Source of the DNA: Flexistipes sp.
Lineage (GTDB): Bacteria; Chrysiogenota; Deferribacteres; Deferribacterales; Flexistipitaceae
Direction: 5' to 3'
Length of the DNA: 64,000 nucleotides
Assembly: GCF_036172515.1 (NCBI RefSeq)
Contig: NZ_JAXKVW010000008.1
Coordinates: 1 to 64,000, forward strand
A program made the position numbers and the translations under genes. Positions 43,079-51,923 of this stretch are shown in pieces (position 1 is the stretch's first letter; each line of letters opens with the position of its first letter). Below the pieces are notes generated by a model, which ran no database searches, was not told the origin of the DNA, and saw only the letters and a program-made list of their open reading frames with translations.

Positions 43079-44137
43079 ATGGCTAAAATAGATGCTTTTT
43101 TCAAATATATGCTGGAAAATGATATAAGTGACCTCCATTTGAGTTCCGGATGCAAACCGATGGTCAGAAAGCATGGAGAACTTGAAGAGATTAAGTACCA
43201 GCAGCTGAGTGATGAAATTCTAAGACCACTGCTATATGAAATAATTTCAGAGGAGCAGAAAAAGAAATTTGAGAAAACAAAAGATCTGGATTTTGCCTAT
43301 GAAGTGCCCGGAAAAGCGCGCTTCAGGGCAAATTATTTTATGCAGAAAAGAGGAGTATGCGCTGTTTTCAGACTTATTCCCAGTAAAATTCTCACCGCTG
43401 ATGACCTGGGGTTACCCAATCAGGTGTTAAAATTTCCAAAACTTTCAAGGGGGCTTGTACTGGTTACCGGTCCTACAGGCAGCGGGAAATCAACAACACT
43501 GGCTGCGATTATTGATTATATAAACAAATCCAGAAAAGAGCATATTTTAACAATAGAAGATCCAGTGGAATTTGTACACCACAGCCAGGGATGTTTGATC
43601 AACCATAGAGAAGTGGAAACACATACCGAATCCTTCTCTGCTGCATTGAGAGCTGCTCTCAGGGAGGACCCGGATGTTATTCTTGTGGGAGAGCTCAGAG
43701 ATCTTGAAACGATAGAACTTGCAATTACAGCCGCTGAAACCGGACATCTGGTTTTCGGTACATTACATACAAATTCGGCTGCAAAAACTGTTGACAGAAT
43801 CATCGATGCATTTCCATCAGGACAACAGGAACAGATAAGGGCAATGCTGTCTGAATCTTTAAAAGGAGTTGTAGCGCAGCAGCTCCTGAAGAAAGCTGAC
43901 GGTACGGGGCGTGTGGCTGCTCTTGAGCTGTTAATTGTTAACAGTGCCATTGCCAATCTTATCAGGGAAGGAAAAACATTTCAGATTCCTTCCATGATTC
44001 AAACGGGCAAAGGAGACGGGATGCAACTGATGGACCAGGCTATTATGGAGTTTCTCATGAATAAAACAATAACTCCTCAGGAAGCTTACGTGAAAGCAAA
44101 TGATAAAAAATCTTTTGAACGTTTTATGGACAAATAG
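43079..44137 (+). CDS. pilT: Twitching-motility ATPase PilT
   Basis: PilT powers retraction of type IV pili. The 352-residue product has Walker A GPTGSGKST near 128, the Asp box TIEDPVEF, Walker B VILVGELRD near 200, the His box TGHLVFGTLHTNSA, and the PilT-specific NLIREGKTFQIPSMIQTG near 300. The length is normal. It follows the MshEN protein by 20 bases. No pilin or PilB gene is in this window. Confidence 0.95.
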   Translation: MAKIDAFFKYMLENDISDLHLSSGCKPMVRKHGELEEIKYQQLSDEILRPLLYEIISEEQKKKFEKTKDLDFAYEVPGKARFRANYFMQKRGVCAVFRLIPSKILTADDLGLPNQVLKFPKLSRGLVLVTGPTGSGKSTTLAAIIDYINKSRKEHILTIEDPVEFVHHSQGCLINHREVETHTESFSAALRAALREDPDVILVGELRDLETIELAITAAETGHLVFGTLHTNSAAKTVDRIIDAFPSGQQEQIRAMLSESLKGVVAQQLLKKADGTGRVAALELLIVNSAIANLIREGKTFQIPSMIQTGKGDGMQLMDQAIMEFLMNKTITPQEAYVKANDKKSFERFMDK

Positions 44138-44141
44138 TTAA

Positions 44142-45743
44142 GTGGACGGACTGACATTAAGAAAACTCAAATACGTATTTGATGAAAAGATCCGGTATAC
44201 TGTAATAAACAGTGCTACTGTATCTGAAAACACATTTATTCTACATCTTTATGATGATAATAATTCCAGCCGTATTGATTTTAAAGCAGGATTGAACCTC
44301 AAAGGGGTATTCCGGGCAGGTAGTTTTGAGAAACTTGGGAAAGCCCCGGCACTGGAAATACTGAACGGTGCCTGCATTACTGATATTAAACAGAGAAGTT
44401 ACGACAGAATTCTGATTCTCTATGCTGCCAAAAGACGGCCAAGCGGTAAAAAAGTGACCTACAGGATCGTTTACGAACTTGCCGGAAACAATTCCAATAT
44501 TTTTGTTATTTCAGACAGCGATCATATTATTTTTAAGTTGAATAATAACAACATAGATCCTGAAAGAAAGGTTGATACCGGGGATGTGTACAGATTTTTT
44601 AAACTAAACAAGCGATATGATCTGGACAGTGCATACAAATTATCGCCGGAAGATTTGAATTTTAACAATTTTATAGGTTTTTATCCGAAGACTGCTGAAT
44701 ATGCTGAAAAGATTTTTAATCGCTTTGAAGAATTACCGTTTGCTATCGAATATCTTAAAGAAGAGTTAGCTGACAAAAGATTTTACACAGATGAAAAAGG
44801 GAAAATTTATCCTTTTAAACTTAAAGATAATCTTAAAGAAATAACATTTGATGAATTTGGCTCTGTAGCAGAACGTAAAGATGAGGATGATTATAATTTA
44901 GTACGCAGCAGACTTATCAAACATTACAAAAAAAGAATCAAGAAAGATAAGAAGCTTCTGGAAAAACTAAAAGATGACCTAAGCAATGCAAAAAAATTTC
45001 ATCAGCTGAGACATGAAGCGGATCTGATAAAAAATAATCTGCATATTTTAAAGCAAGGGGAAGGGGAGTACGAGCTTATCGATTATTCTGAGGATGGCAT
45101 AAAAAAGGTGAATTATTTCGTTAGAAGAGGTGATAAGCCTGAGGAAAAAGCAGAAAAACTTTATGAAAAAAGCAGAAAGCTTGAAAGATCTTTAGAAAAA
45201 ATCCGAAAGAGAATTAATGAAATACAAAATCGCATATTCTGGTATGAAGAAAAACTCTTTTATATGGAAGATGAGTCAATAAAACCTGATGAGCGGGAGC
45301 TTTTCAAAGAATATAGTGAAACATTTGGTTCATACAAAGTGAAAAAAACAAAAACAAAAGAGGTTAAACGTATATATCACATCAAATTAAGTGAGGCGGA
45401 TATTTATCTGGGGAAAAACAGCCGCGGTAATCATGAGCTTGTTTTCGACTTTGCTTCCCCTGAAGATTTGTGGCTGCATGCACAGGGTATCCCTTCTTCA
45501 CATGCGATTATCAGAAAGAATGAGCCTTACACAAAAGAGGAAATCGAAACAGCAGCAAGAGTTGTGGCCTGTCTCAGTAAGGCCAGGCTGGACTCAAAGG
45601 TGAATGTTGATTACACACTGAAAAAATATGTTAAAAAGCCCAAGCACACTCCGGAAGGTTTTGTGATTTATGATAAGTTTAAAACGGTTACAGTGGCTCC
45701 TATGAGCAGGGAAGAGTTTCGCAGGTTAATCAAAAGTGGGTAA
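44142..45743 (+). CDS. rqcH: NFACT-family protein, RqcH/Rqc2 homologue
   Basis: A 533-residue protein with an NFACT-N domain (1-200), a coiled coil (about 245-370) and an NFACT-R domain at 400-510 with SPEDLWLHAQGIPSSHAIIR. A DR pair is present in RSYDRILILY near 88, at the position needed for tRNA-Ala recruitment. The family adds alanine tails to peptides stalled on 50S subunits for degradation; in Firmicutes members were named fibronectin-binding. GTG start, four bases after pilT, so it may be cotranscribed by chance. Confidence 0.87.
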   Translation: MDGLTLRKLKYVFDEKIRYTVINSATVSENTFILHLYDDNNSSRIDFKAGLNLKGVFRAGSFEKLGKAPALEILNGACITDIKQRSYDRILILYAAKRRPSGKKVTYRIVYELAGNNSNIFVISDSDHIIFKLNNNNIDPERKVDTGDVYRFFKLNKRYDLDSAYKLSPEDLNFNNFIGFYPKTAEYAEKIFNRFEELPFAIEYLKEELADKRFYTDEKGKIYPFKLKDNLKEITFDEFGSVAERKDEDDYNLVRSRLIKHYKKRIKKDKKLLEKLKDDLSNAKKFHQLRHEADLIKNNLHILKQGEGEYELIDYSEDGIKKVNYFVRRGDKPEEKAEKLYEKSRKLERSLEKIRKRINEIQNRIFWYEEKLFYMEDESIKPDERELFKEYSETFGSYKVKKTKTKEVKRIYHIKLSEADIYLGKNSRGNHELVFDFASPEDLWLHAQGIPSSHAIIRKNEPYTKEEIETAARVVACLSKARLDSKVNVDYTLKKYVKKPKHTPEGFVIYDKFKTVTVAPMSREEFRRLIKSG

Positions 45744-45937
45744 GTCAGACATATTGTGATTTATGATTAGCAGAAACGCATAAATTATTATATAGATGGA
45801 GATTCCTCTGCTTCGCCCTGGGGATGAAAAAAATATTGCCAGTTCTCTCCGCCCACGCCTGCAAGACAACGGTCCGGGGCGGATTCTTGCGACGACTGAC
45901 AAAAGGCAAGACCTTTGAATAACTAATAAAAAAAGTC

Positions 45938-45958
45938 ATCCCGAACTTGTTTCGGGAT
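45938..45958. repeat. Palindrome ATCCCGAA-CTTGT-TTCGGGAT
   Basis: A perfect eight-base stem with a five-base loop. The same palindrome, in a gtcatcccgaacttg context, is a familiar dispersed repeat in unrelated bacteria. It has no T run and is probably not a plain terminator. Confidence 0.6.
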
Positions 45959-46008
45959 CTATTATTATCAGTAAGTTATGTGACCCTGAAACAACTGCTT
46001 ACCTTCGG

Positions 46009-46044
46009 TTAGCACCAGTCCTTTAGACTGGTAAATATGTTGTA
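46009..46044 (+). repeat. REP-like hairpin element, copy 4
   Basis: AGCACCAGTC, loop CTTTA, GACTGGTAAATATGTTGTAAAACATCCAATTTA. The stem is CCAGTC/GACTGG. It is closest to copy 2 in the flanking 3' part. Confidence 0.65.
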
Positions 46045-46085
46045 AAACATCCAATTTATCTTCGCTATGCTCAGATGCTACAGGG

Positions 46086-46215
46086 AGACCTTTGAATAAG
46101 TACCCCACCCAACCTCCCCTAAATTAGGGGAGGAGTTTTATCTCCCCTCTTATCAAAGAGTTAGGAGGGGATTAAGGGGTGGTAAAATTTATAAGAATAC
46201 ATTATTCAAAGGTCT
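46086..46215. repeat. 130-bp inverted-repeat element (MITE-like)
   Basis: AGACCTTTGAATAA (46086-46099) is perfectly inverted as TTATTCAAAGGTCT (46202-46215). A third, direct copy of the 14-mer lies at 45909-45922. The interior is itself palindromic (CCCCACCCAACCTCCCC with GGAGGGG...GGGGTGG), so the RNA would form one long hairpin. There is no gene inside. Confidence 0.65.
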
Positions 46216-46255
46216 TACAGGGTGGCAATAAGGCAGTTACTCAAGGCCTCAATGC

Positions 46256-46330
46256 TGTCATCGCGAGGGCGGAAGCCAGTGGCGATCTCATTCCCTGTAG
46301 ATGAGATTGCTTCGTCGTTGTCAATGCTCG
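46256..46330. repeat. Dispersed palindromic repeat (GCGAGG ... GAGATTGCTTCGTCG type)
   Basis: The text gtcatcgcgagggcggaagccagtggcgatctc followed by gagattgcttcgtcg matches a widely distributed repeat of many environmental bacteria, known to me from general genome reading. GATCTCAT and ATGAGATT form the central inverted part. Confidence 0.55.
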
Positions 46331-46347
46331 TAAAGACTTGTAAAAGT

Positions 46348-47325
46348 CTATGTGTTTGAATTGAAAAACTCTTCTATTATTTTTAATGATTCTTTTTCAT
46401 TATCGGTGGAGTAAAGCCGGTTTCTGAAGTTGGATGCCCCCGGGGAGCTTTTGGAGAAAAACACAGCATATTTTTTCAGGAGATTTATATAGTGAGCCCC
46501 TTTTTCCTCCGCTTCAAAATCTTTAAGCTCCATTAAAAGATTGTAAAGTTCTTGTTTGCTGAGGAAGTTTTCAGGATGTTTATTTTCCCGTAATGCCTGA
46601 AAAATCCAGGGTGTTTTCATAATCGCTCTTCCTATCATCACCCCTGAGACACCGGTATTCAACATTCTTTTATATCCACTGGGGTCGCAGACATTGCCGT
46701 TTCCGATTACAGGTATTTTTGCCAGTTCCGCAGCAGTTTCTAAAGCCCTGTAATCCACCGCTCCTGTGAACAGTTCAGATTTTGCCCTGGCATGAATGCA
46801 TATTGCATCCACACCCTCATTCTCAGCCATCTTTATCAATTCCCTGAAGACAAGATTTTCTCTGTCCCATCCCAGACGAATTTTAACCGTCAGTTTTTTT
46901 TCTGTCGCTTTTCTGGCATTTTTTATAATCCGTTCAGCCTGTTTTATGTTTTTCAGTAGATTTGAGCCTCCTCCGGTTTTTAATACTTTTTTCACCGGGC
47001 AGCCCATATTGATGTCAAAACCATAGGGGGATGAAATTTCTTCTGTTATTTTAACAGCATCGTGGAATGAATTTTCATTGAAGCCAAATAGCTGGACAAT
47101 TATGGGATTATCTTCAGGGGTTAACCTTATATAATCCACTGTTTTATCAATTTGCCTTTTTAGCCCTTCCACTGATACCATTTCAGTGTAAATAAGACCG
47201 TTTGTGAATTTTCTCAGAATTTTACGGAAACTTCTGTTTGTTATCCCTGCCATAGGTGCTGCAACGAGGGGTTCTTTTTTCAATAAGGTTTTTAAATCAG
47301 ATGATTGTGTTAATACTGCTTTCAT
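46348..47325 (-). CDS. dusB: tRNA-dihydrouridine synthase (DusB type)
   Basis: Dus enzymes reduce uridines in the tRNA D-loop using FMN and NADPH. The 325-residue product has VAAPMAGITNRSFRKI near 21, the catalytic cysteine in INMGCPVKKVLKTGGGS near 100, IHARAKSELFTGAVDY near 177 and GVMIGRAIMKTPWIF near 228. It is the last gene of a long leftward operon and overlaps tsaD by 29 bases. It ends just before the repeat sink. Confidence 0.93.
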   Translation of the reverse strand: MKAVLTQSSDLKTLLKKEPLVAAPMAGITNRSFRKILRKFTNGLIYTEMVSVEGLKRQIDKTVDYIRLTPEDNPIIVQLFGFNENSFHDAVKITEEISSPYGFDINMGCPVKKVLKTGGGSNLLKNIKQAERIIKNARKATEKKLTVKIRLGWDRENLVFRELIKMAENEGVDAICIHARAKSELFTGAVDYRALETAAELAKIPVIGNGNVCDPSGYKRMLNTGVSGVMIGRAIMKTPWIFQALRENKHPENFLSKQELYNLLMELKDFEAEEKGAHYINLLKKYAVFFSKSSPGASNFRNRLYSTDNEKESLKIIEEFFNSNT

Positions 47326-48289
47326 TGTCTCTGGCGGTACCTTTTATATCTAAAAATTTTCTTAAATGCATAAATTTATATGCGGCATAGGATATCATAT
47401 CGCCGTTATCTGTACAAAGATATTTTGAAGGAAAATAAATGTCGCAGGAGTCTTTAAAATATTCGTGAAATTTGTCCCGGAGGTATCCGTTGCAGGCAAC
47501 GCCGCCGGAAATAACAAGTTTGTCAGAATTGAAGTGTTTTAATGCTATTTGAGATTTATTTATAAGTGTTCGCACCAGTGTACTTTGAAAGGATGCAGCT
47601 ATGTCAGCCTTTGTGAAATATCCTTGGTTTAAACAGTTCATAACAGCTGTTTTCAGTCCGCTGAAGCTCATGTTGTTTTGAGCTTTCATTGCAACCGGAA
47701 AATTCACAGCATCCGGGTTGCCTTTTCGTGAAAGGCTTTCGATGGCCGGTCCTCCGGGATAAGCCAGCCCCATCATCTTTGCCACCTTGTCAAAGGCTTC
47801 CCCTGCAGCATCATCCACAGTGTGTGAAAACAAACGAAAGTTATATGATTTGTCCACCTGGTAAATATGTGAATGCCCTCCTGAAATAATAAGTCCTGTG
47901 TATGGGGGTGCCAATTCCGGATGAGTGAGTTCGGCGGAAATTATATGTGCCGAAAGGTGGTTGACAGGAATCAACGGTATTTTTAAAGCATATGAAAGTC
48001 CTTTGGCAAAAGAAACACCGACAAAAAGTGCACCTATCAAACCGGGAGCTCTTGTTACACCTACTGCGTCAATATCACTCACAGAGATTAAAGCCTTCTC
48101 AATTGCTTCATAAAAAACAGTTTCTATTTTAAGTGCGTGGTTTCTCGAAGCAATTTCCGGGACCACACCTCCGTAACGTGAATGGATATCAATCTGAGAA
48201 GATATTACACTGGATTTTATTCCGCTGTCGGAATCATAAACTGCTGCCGAGGTTTCATCACACGAAGTTTCAATTCCCAAAAAAATCAC
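47297..48289 (-). CDS. tsaD: tRNA threonylcarbamoyladenosine synthase catalytic subunit
   Basis: TsaD transfers threonylcarbamoyl to A37 of ANN-decoding tRNAs. The 330-residue protein has the ASKHA-fold marks GIETSCDETSAAVYD at 5-19, the metal site HLSAH near 109-113, ISGGHSHIY near 133 and VISGGVACNGYLRD near 260. Four-base overlap with the deacetylase-like gene upstream and 29 bases with dusB show close coupling of two tRNA-modification genes. Confidence 0.95.
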   Translation of the reverse strand: MIFLGIETSCDETSAAVYDSDSGIKSSVISSQIDIHSRYGGVVPEIASRNHALKIETVFYEAIEKALISVSDIDAVGVTRAPGLIGALFVGVSFAKGLSYALKIPLIPVNHLSAHIISAELTHPELAPPYTGLIISGGHSHIYQVDKSYNFRLFSHTVDDAAGEAFDKVAKMMGLAYPGGPAIESLSRKGNPDAVNFPVAMKAQNNMSFSGLKTAVMNCLNQGYFTKADIAASFQSTLVRTLINKSQIALKHFNSDKLVISGGVACNGYLRDKFHEYFKDSCDIYFPSKYLCTDNGDMISYAAYKFMHLRKFLDIKGTARDNESSINTII

Positions 48290-49479
48290 TGCTGTATAAC
48301 CTTTTCAACGGGCACTATTTTAACCCCCATCTGTTCTATCTCGGGGAGAAATTTGATCAGAGCATTTACCGTTTTGGGTCTAAGGTGTCCGATTACTATT
48401 AATTCTTTTTGTTTGAGTGCAAGTTCGGCGCTTTCTATAAGTTTGTTTTTTATATATTTCAGGTCTCCGCTGTTATCAATAAATTTTTCACTGATACCGC
48501 AGTTCATCTTCATTTCTTTACATATTTTATACGCTACAGTATCAGCTGAAGTGTGACTGTCCACAAAGGTATTTGTATATTTATTTATGTATTTCAGGGA
48601 TTCTCTCATTTTCAGTCTGTTTTCTGTCAGTGCAGATCCCATGTGATTGTTCACTCCGTCAATTTTGCCTATTTGCTCCACATTCTTATCAATCAGTATT
48701 TTGATTAATGTTTCGGGTGTATTCAAAAGAATGGCACCTTTCCCGGGCTCTGTATCCGGGTATGATTTCGGCTGCATCGGCTGATGAAGAAAAACGGTTT
48801 TATCATGCTTTCTGGCAATTTCTGCAGTTTCTCGGTCATAAGGTGTATATGGAATAATGGAAAGTGTCAGCGGATATTTTATGGATGCAGCCTTTTCTGC
48901 CAAATCCAGATTATACCCTGAATCATCCAAAATTATTGCCATATTTGCCTTATAATCGATATTACCGTTATTAATGTCATAATTATCTGTATAGTTTTCT
49001 TTCATAGGTGTGGTTTTTAAATTGAATGTGATATTTAAACCGGTTTTGTGGAAAAATAAAGCATCATCTTCACTGAAGTCAAAATTGTTTTTGGTGAAAA
49101 AATTTATCAAAGAGTTCCTCAAAGAACTCAACTCATATTCACTGAGTCTAATTGTATATTCAATATAATCAGTTTCGCTCGTATTTTTAATATTTTTACT
49201 TACAACCCTTTCTTTACTTATTTCGTGGTCGTACAAAAAAAGTTTGATTTTTTTATCAATCTCAGCCGGAGACTGAACTTTTACTGTGGCGTCCTTATTA
49301 CCGGAATATTCCGTTTGAAGTTTTTGCAGTCTTATATTGATAATGGATGCAGCAATGATTCCAATCATTATCAAAAAAATCCCCCCCACTATTATCACAG
49401 GGGGGATTTTAAATCCGCTGTTTTTTTTGCGTCTGTTTTGCGGTTTTCTTTTTTTACCTGGCTGCTTTTTCCTGGCCAT
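48286..49479 (-). CDS. Divergent polysaccharide deacetylase family protein (YibQ-like)
   Basis: A 397-residue protein with a basic N-terminus, one membrane anchor (residues 27-46) and a periplasmic NodB-like domain from about 175. Marks include MAIILDDSGYN near 182, LSIIPYTPYDRETA, FLHQPMQPKSYPD near 232, VNNHMGSALT near 275 and VDSHTSADTVAY near 310. Family members sit next to envC and ctpA in many proteobacteria, as here. The catalytic role on glycans is not proven. It overlaps ctpA by 26 bases. Confidence 0.9.
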   Translation of the reverse strand: MARKKQPGKKRKPQNRRKKNSGFKIPPVIIVGGIFLIMIGIIAASIINIRLQKLQTEYSGNKDATVKVQSPAEIDKKIKLFLYDHEISKERVVSKNIKNTSETDYIEYTIRLSEYELSSLRNSLINFFTKNNFDFSEDDALFFHKTGLNITFNLKTTPMKENYTDNYDINNGNIDYKANMAIILDDSGYNLDLAEKAASIKYPLTLSIIPYTPYDRETAEIARKHDKTVFLHQPMQPKSYPDTEPGKGAILLNTPETLIKILIDKNVEQIGKIDGVNNHMGSALTENRLKMRESLKYINKYTNTFVDSHTSADTVAYKICKEMKMNCGISEKFIDNSGDLKYIKNKLIESAELALKQKELIVIGHLRPKTVNALIKFLPEIEQMGVKIVPVEKVIQQ

Positions 49480-50767
49480 AAATTATCAATCCTTTTAACA
49501 TATCAACGGCAAATTTTAACTGCAGGTCATCTTCAAGTGTTTTATTGTCCGTAACGGTTACATTGTCACTTCTGTTTTGCCTGTTTTTGTTAATTTTTCC
49601 ATTAATCAGATGGTTCTCCAGATCACTTTCTTTTAAAAACGGATGCCCCTCTTCATAATTTACCGTACCCTGTTTTACCATAATATCAGGCTTTATGCCT
49701 ACATTCTGTATGGATCGTCCTTTGGGGGTGTAATACCTTGCCGTGGTTATTTTTATTGCTGAATCGTTCCCCATAGGTATTATTGTTTGTACCGAAGCTT
49801 TGCCAAAGGATGTCTGTCCTATCACCAATGCACGTTTGTAATCCTGAAGCGCTCCTGATACAATTTCCGAGGCAGAAGCACTGCCTTCGTTTATAAGCAC
49901 GACCATGGGAATATCCTCCGCGTTGGTGCCAGTTTCCCGCGTTTTAAGATGTTTTTCCGTTCCGTCTCTGTCTTTGGTGTAGACAACGGTTTTATCTTCA
50001 GGAAGAAAAATGCTTGAAACACGCACAGCCTCTGATAAAAGTCCGCCCGGGTTGTTCCTCAAGTCAAGTATAAGGCCATTAACATCTTGCTTTTTCAGTT
50101 CCACCAATGCTGTTGACATTTCTTTTGATGCTTCCTGCTTAAATTGAGTTAATCTTAAGTATCCCAGGTTATCTATGACTTTTGACTTGACGGCTTTAAT
50201 TGTGATGATGTCACGGGTTATTGTTACGTCAAAAGGCCTATCTTTGCCTTCACGGAAAATTGTAATGGTAACCTTTGTCCCAGGCTTGCCCCTCAGTTTG
50301 TCAACTGCTTCCTCGAGTGTAATGTTTGTTGTGGGTTTACCTTCAATTTTTATTATTTTATCGCCAGCTTCCAAACCGGCTTTGTCGGCAGGGGTATCTT
50401 CAATGGGGGAAATGATAGTCAGTATGTTGTCCTTTATACTTATCGTGATACCAAGGCCGCCGAATTCGCCTTTGGTTTCAACTTTGAACTCTTTGAACAT
50501 TTCAGGTGTTAGATACGAGGAGTGAGGATCCAGCTCAGACAACATACCTTTTACGGCACCCTGAATGAGGGTTTCCATTTTCACATCTTCAACATAATTT
50601 TTCTCGATAATATTAATGGCATCGGTAAGTGTTTCGAGATTCTCGTACCTGTTTTCTTTCTTTGCAGCATATACGTCGGTTATTTTAACAGTAAAAGTTG
50701 CGAAGACCGATGCTGTAATTATTACAAAAGCAAACAGTATCGGAATCAGTTTCTTTTTATTATTCAT
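49454..50767 (-). CDS. ctpA: Carboxy-terminal processing protease, S41 family
   Basis: The 437-residue periplasmic serine protease has a signal or anchor (residues 8-30), a PDZ domain (near 95-175, with DTPADKAGLEAGDKIIKI) and the S41 core. The core holds catalytic Ser in EGSASASEIVSGALQD near 304 and Lys in GQTSFGKASVQT near 329. The ATG at 50767 is best placed behind AGGAGG. CtpA-type proteases control peptidoglycan hydrolases, which suits the envC neighbour. Confidence 0.93.
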   Translation of the reverse strand: MNNKKKLIPILFAFVIITASVFATFTVKITDVYAAKKENRYENLETLTDAINIIEKNYVEDVKMETLIQGAVKGMLSELDPHSSYLTPEMFKEFKVETKGEFGGLGITISIKDNILTIISPIEDTPADKAGLEAGDKIIKIEGKPTTNITLEEAVDKLRGKPGTKVTITIFREGKDRPFDVTITRDIITIKAVKSKVIDNLGYLRLTQFKQEASKEMSTALVELKKQDVNGLILDLRNNPGGLLSEAVRVSSIFLPEDKTVVYTKDRDGTEKHLKTRETGTNAEDIPMVVLINEGSASASEIVSGALQDYKRALVIGQTSFGKASVQTIIPMGNDSAIKITTARYYTPKGRSIQNVGIKPDIMVKQGTVNYEEGHPFLKESDLENHLINGKINKNRQNRSDNVTVTDNKTLEDDLQLKFAVDMLKGLIIYGQEKAAR

Positions 50768-50780
50768 CAATACCTCCTGG

Positions 50781-51923
50781 TTACTTAAGCCATAAAGAAG
50801 GGTTTACAGCTTCATTTTGTTTTCTTACTTCAAAATAGAGTGTAGATTTTTTATTTCCAGAGTTAATATTAATGGAACCTATCTGTTCCCCTCCTAATAC
50901 CTCCTGACCTGTGCTTACATATATTTTGTCAAGATTTGCGTAGAGAGTATAATAATTTTTGTCGTGTTTTACAATGATTATATTTCCATAACCCCTTATC
51001 CAGTCTACATATTTAACAGTACCGTCAAAAACGGATTTTATCCCTTCGGATTCCAGTGCAATCTTAATTCCTTTATTGAAAACCTTTCCTCTGAAACCCT
51101 CGATTTTTTTAGGTCCGAATTCTTCTATTACTTTTCCTTCGGCCGGCCATGGGAGTGTACCTTTTGCTTTGGCGAAGCCGCTTTCGGAAATACTGTCACT
51201 TTTATTCTCACTCTTTTCAAGTTCTTCAATTTTTTTCTGCAGTGCATTGCGCTTTTCATTCAGAATTTCTATGTATTCTTCCTTGCTTTTTTTGTCTTCT
51301 TTGAGTAGTGCAAGAGTTTGTTTATATTTAATTTTCTGATTTACAAGCTCTTCGGACACATTATTTTTCATTGCATAGATATTTTTAAGATTTGATTCTG
51401 CAGTATCATATTTTGCCTTAAGGTCCTCGATTTTTTGGGTTGCCTTTTTCAATTCTTTAATTTCATCAAGGAGTTTGTTATTAATTTTTTCCAGAATTTC
51501 CATATTTTTTATAGTATTATGGTATGTTTGCGAGAACATAAGCAGTTTAAGTTTGGTATATCCTTTATTGTCGATGATATATATATTGCTTCGTTTTAGA
51601 CGGGATTTAAGCCGGTCAATTTCTTTGTTCGTCTCTCTTATTTCCTGTGTTAATTTTTGTTTGTTTTTTTTAAGCTTTGACATCCTTTCGTTAAGTTTTT
51701 CAAGGACTTCTTCGTTATATGATATTTTTTTTTCGATATGTCTGACATTTTTTAATATTTTTTCTCTTGTGTTTTTAATTGTTTTAAGTTCTTTTTCTTC
51801 TCTGTTTATTTCATTTTTCAGTTTTTCCAAATATTTGTTTGCCGAGGTTATATCATTTATTGACACGGCTGCACTTAAAAGCGGAATAATCGCAAACAAA
51901 AGGAGTGAAACTGCCTTACTCAT
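50781..51923 (-). CDS. envC: EnvC-like murein hydrolase activator (degenerate LytM domain)
   Basis: A 380-residue exported protein with a signal peptide (1-19), a long coiled coil (25-235) and a C-terminal LytM/M23 domain (270-380). The metal-binding HxxxD and HxH motifs of active M23 peptidases are lost (KGIKIALE and LYFEVRK in their places). This is as in EnvC, which activates amidases rather than cutting. The gene overlaps ftsX by eight bases, which fits the FtsEX-EnvC septum-splitting machine. Confidence 0.9.
   Translation of the reverse strand: MSKAVSLLLFAIIPLLSAAVSINDITSANKYLEKLKNEINREEKELKTIKNTREKILKNVRHIEKKISYNEEVLEKLNERMSKLKKNKQKLTQEIRETNKEIDRLKSRLKRSNIYIIDNKGYTKLKLLMFSQTYHNTIKNMEILEKINNKLLDEIKELKKATQKIEDLKAKYDTAESNLKNIYAMKNNVSEELVNQKIKYKQTLALLKEDKKSKEEYIEILNEKRNALQKKIEELEKSENKSDSISESGFAKAKGTLPWPAEGKVIEEFGPKKIEGFRGKVFNKGIKIALESEGIKSVFDGTVKYVDWIRGYGNIIIVKHDKNYYTLYANLDKIYVSTGQEVLGGEQIGSININSGNKKSTLYFEVRKQNEAVNPSLWLK

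Larger units (their letters stand above)
45744..46347. repeat. Repeat sink between convergent genes
   Basis: This 604-base gap between the ends of rqcH and dusB contains at least four unrelated repeats. They are a TCCCGAA/TTCGGGA hairpin (45938-45958), REP-like copy 4 (46009-46044), a 130-bp inverted-repeat element (46086-46215), and a palindromic element of the GCGAGG/AAGCAATCTC type (46256-46330). The first 150 bases hold nothing I recognise. Confidence 0.7.
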
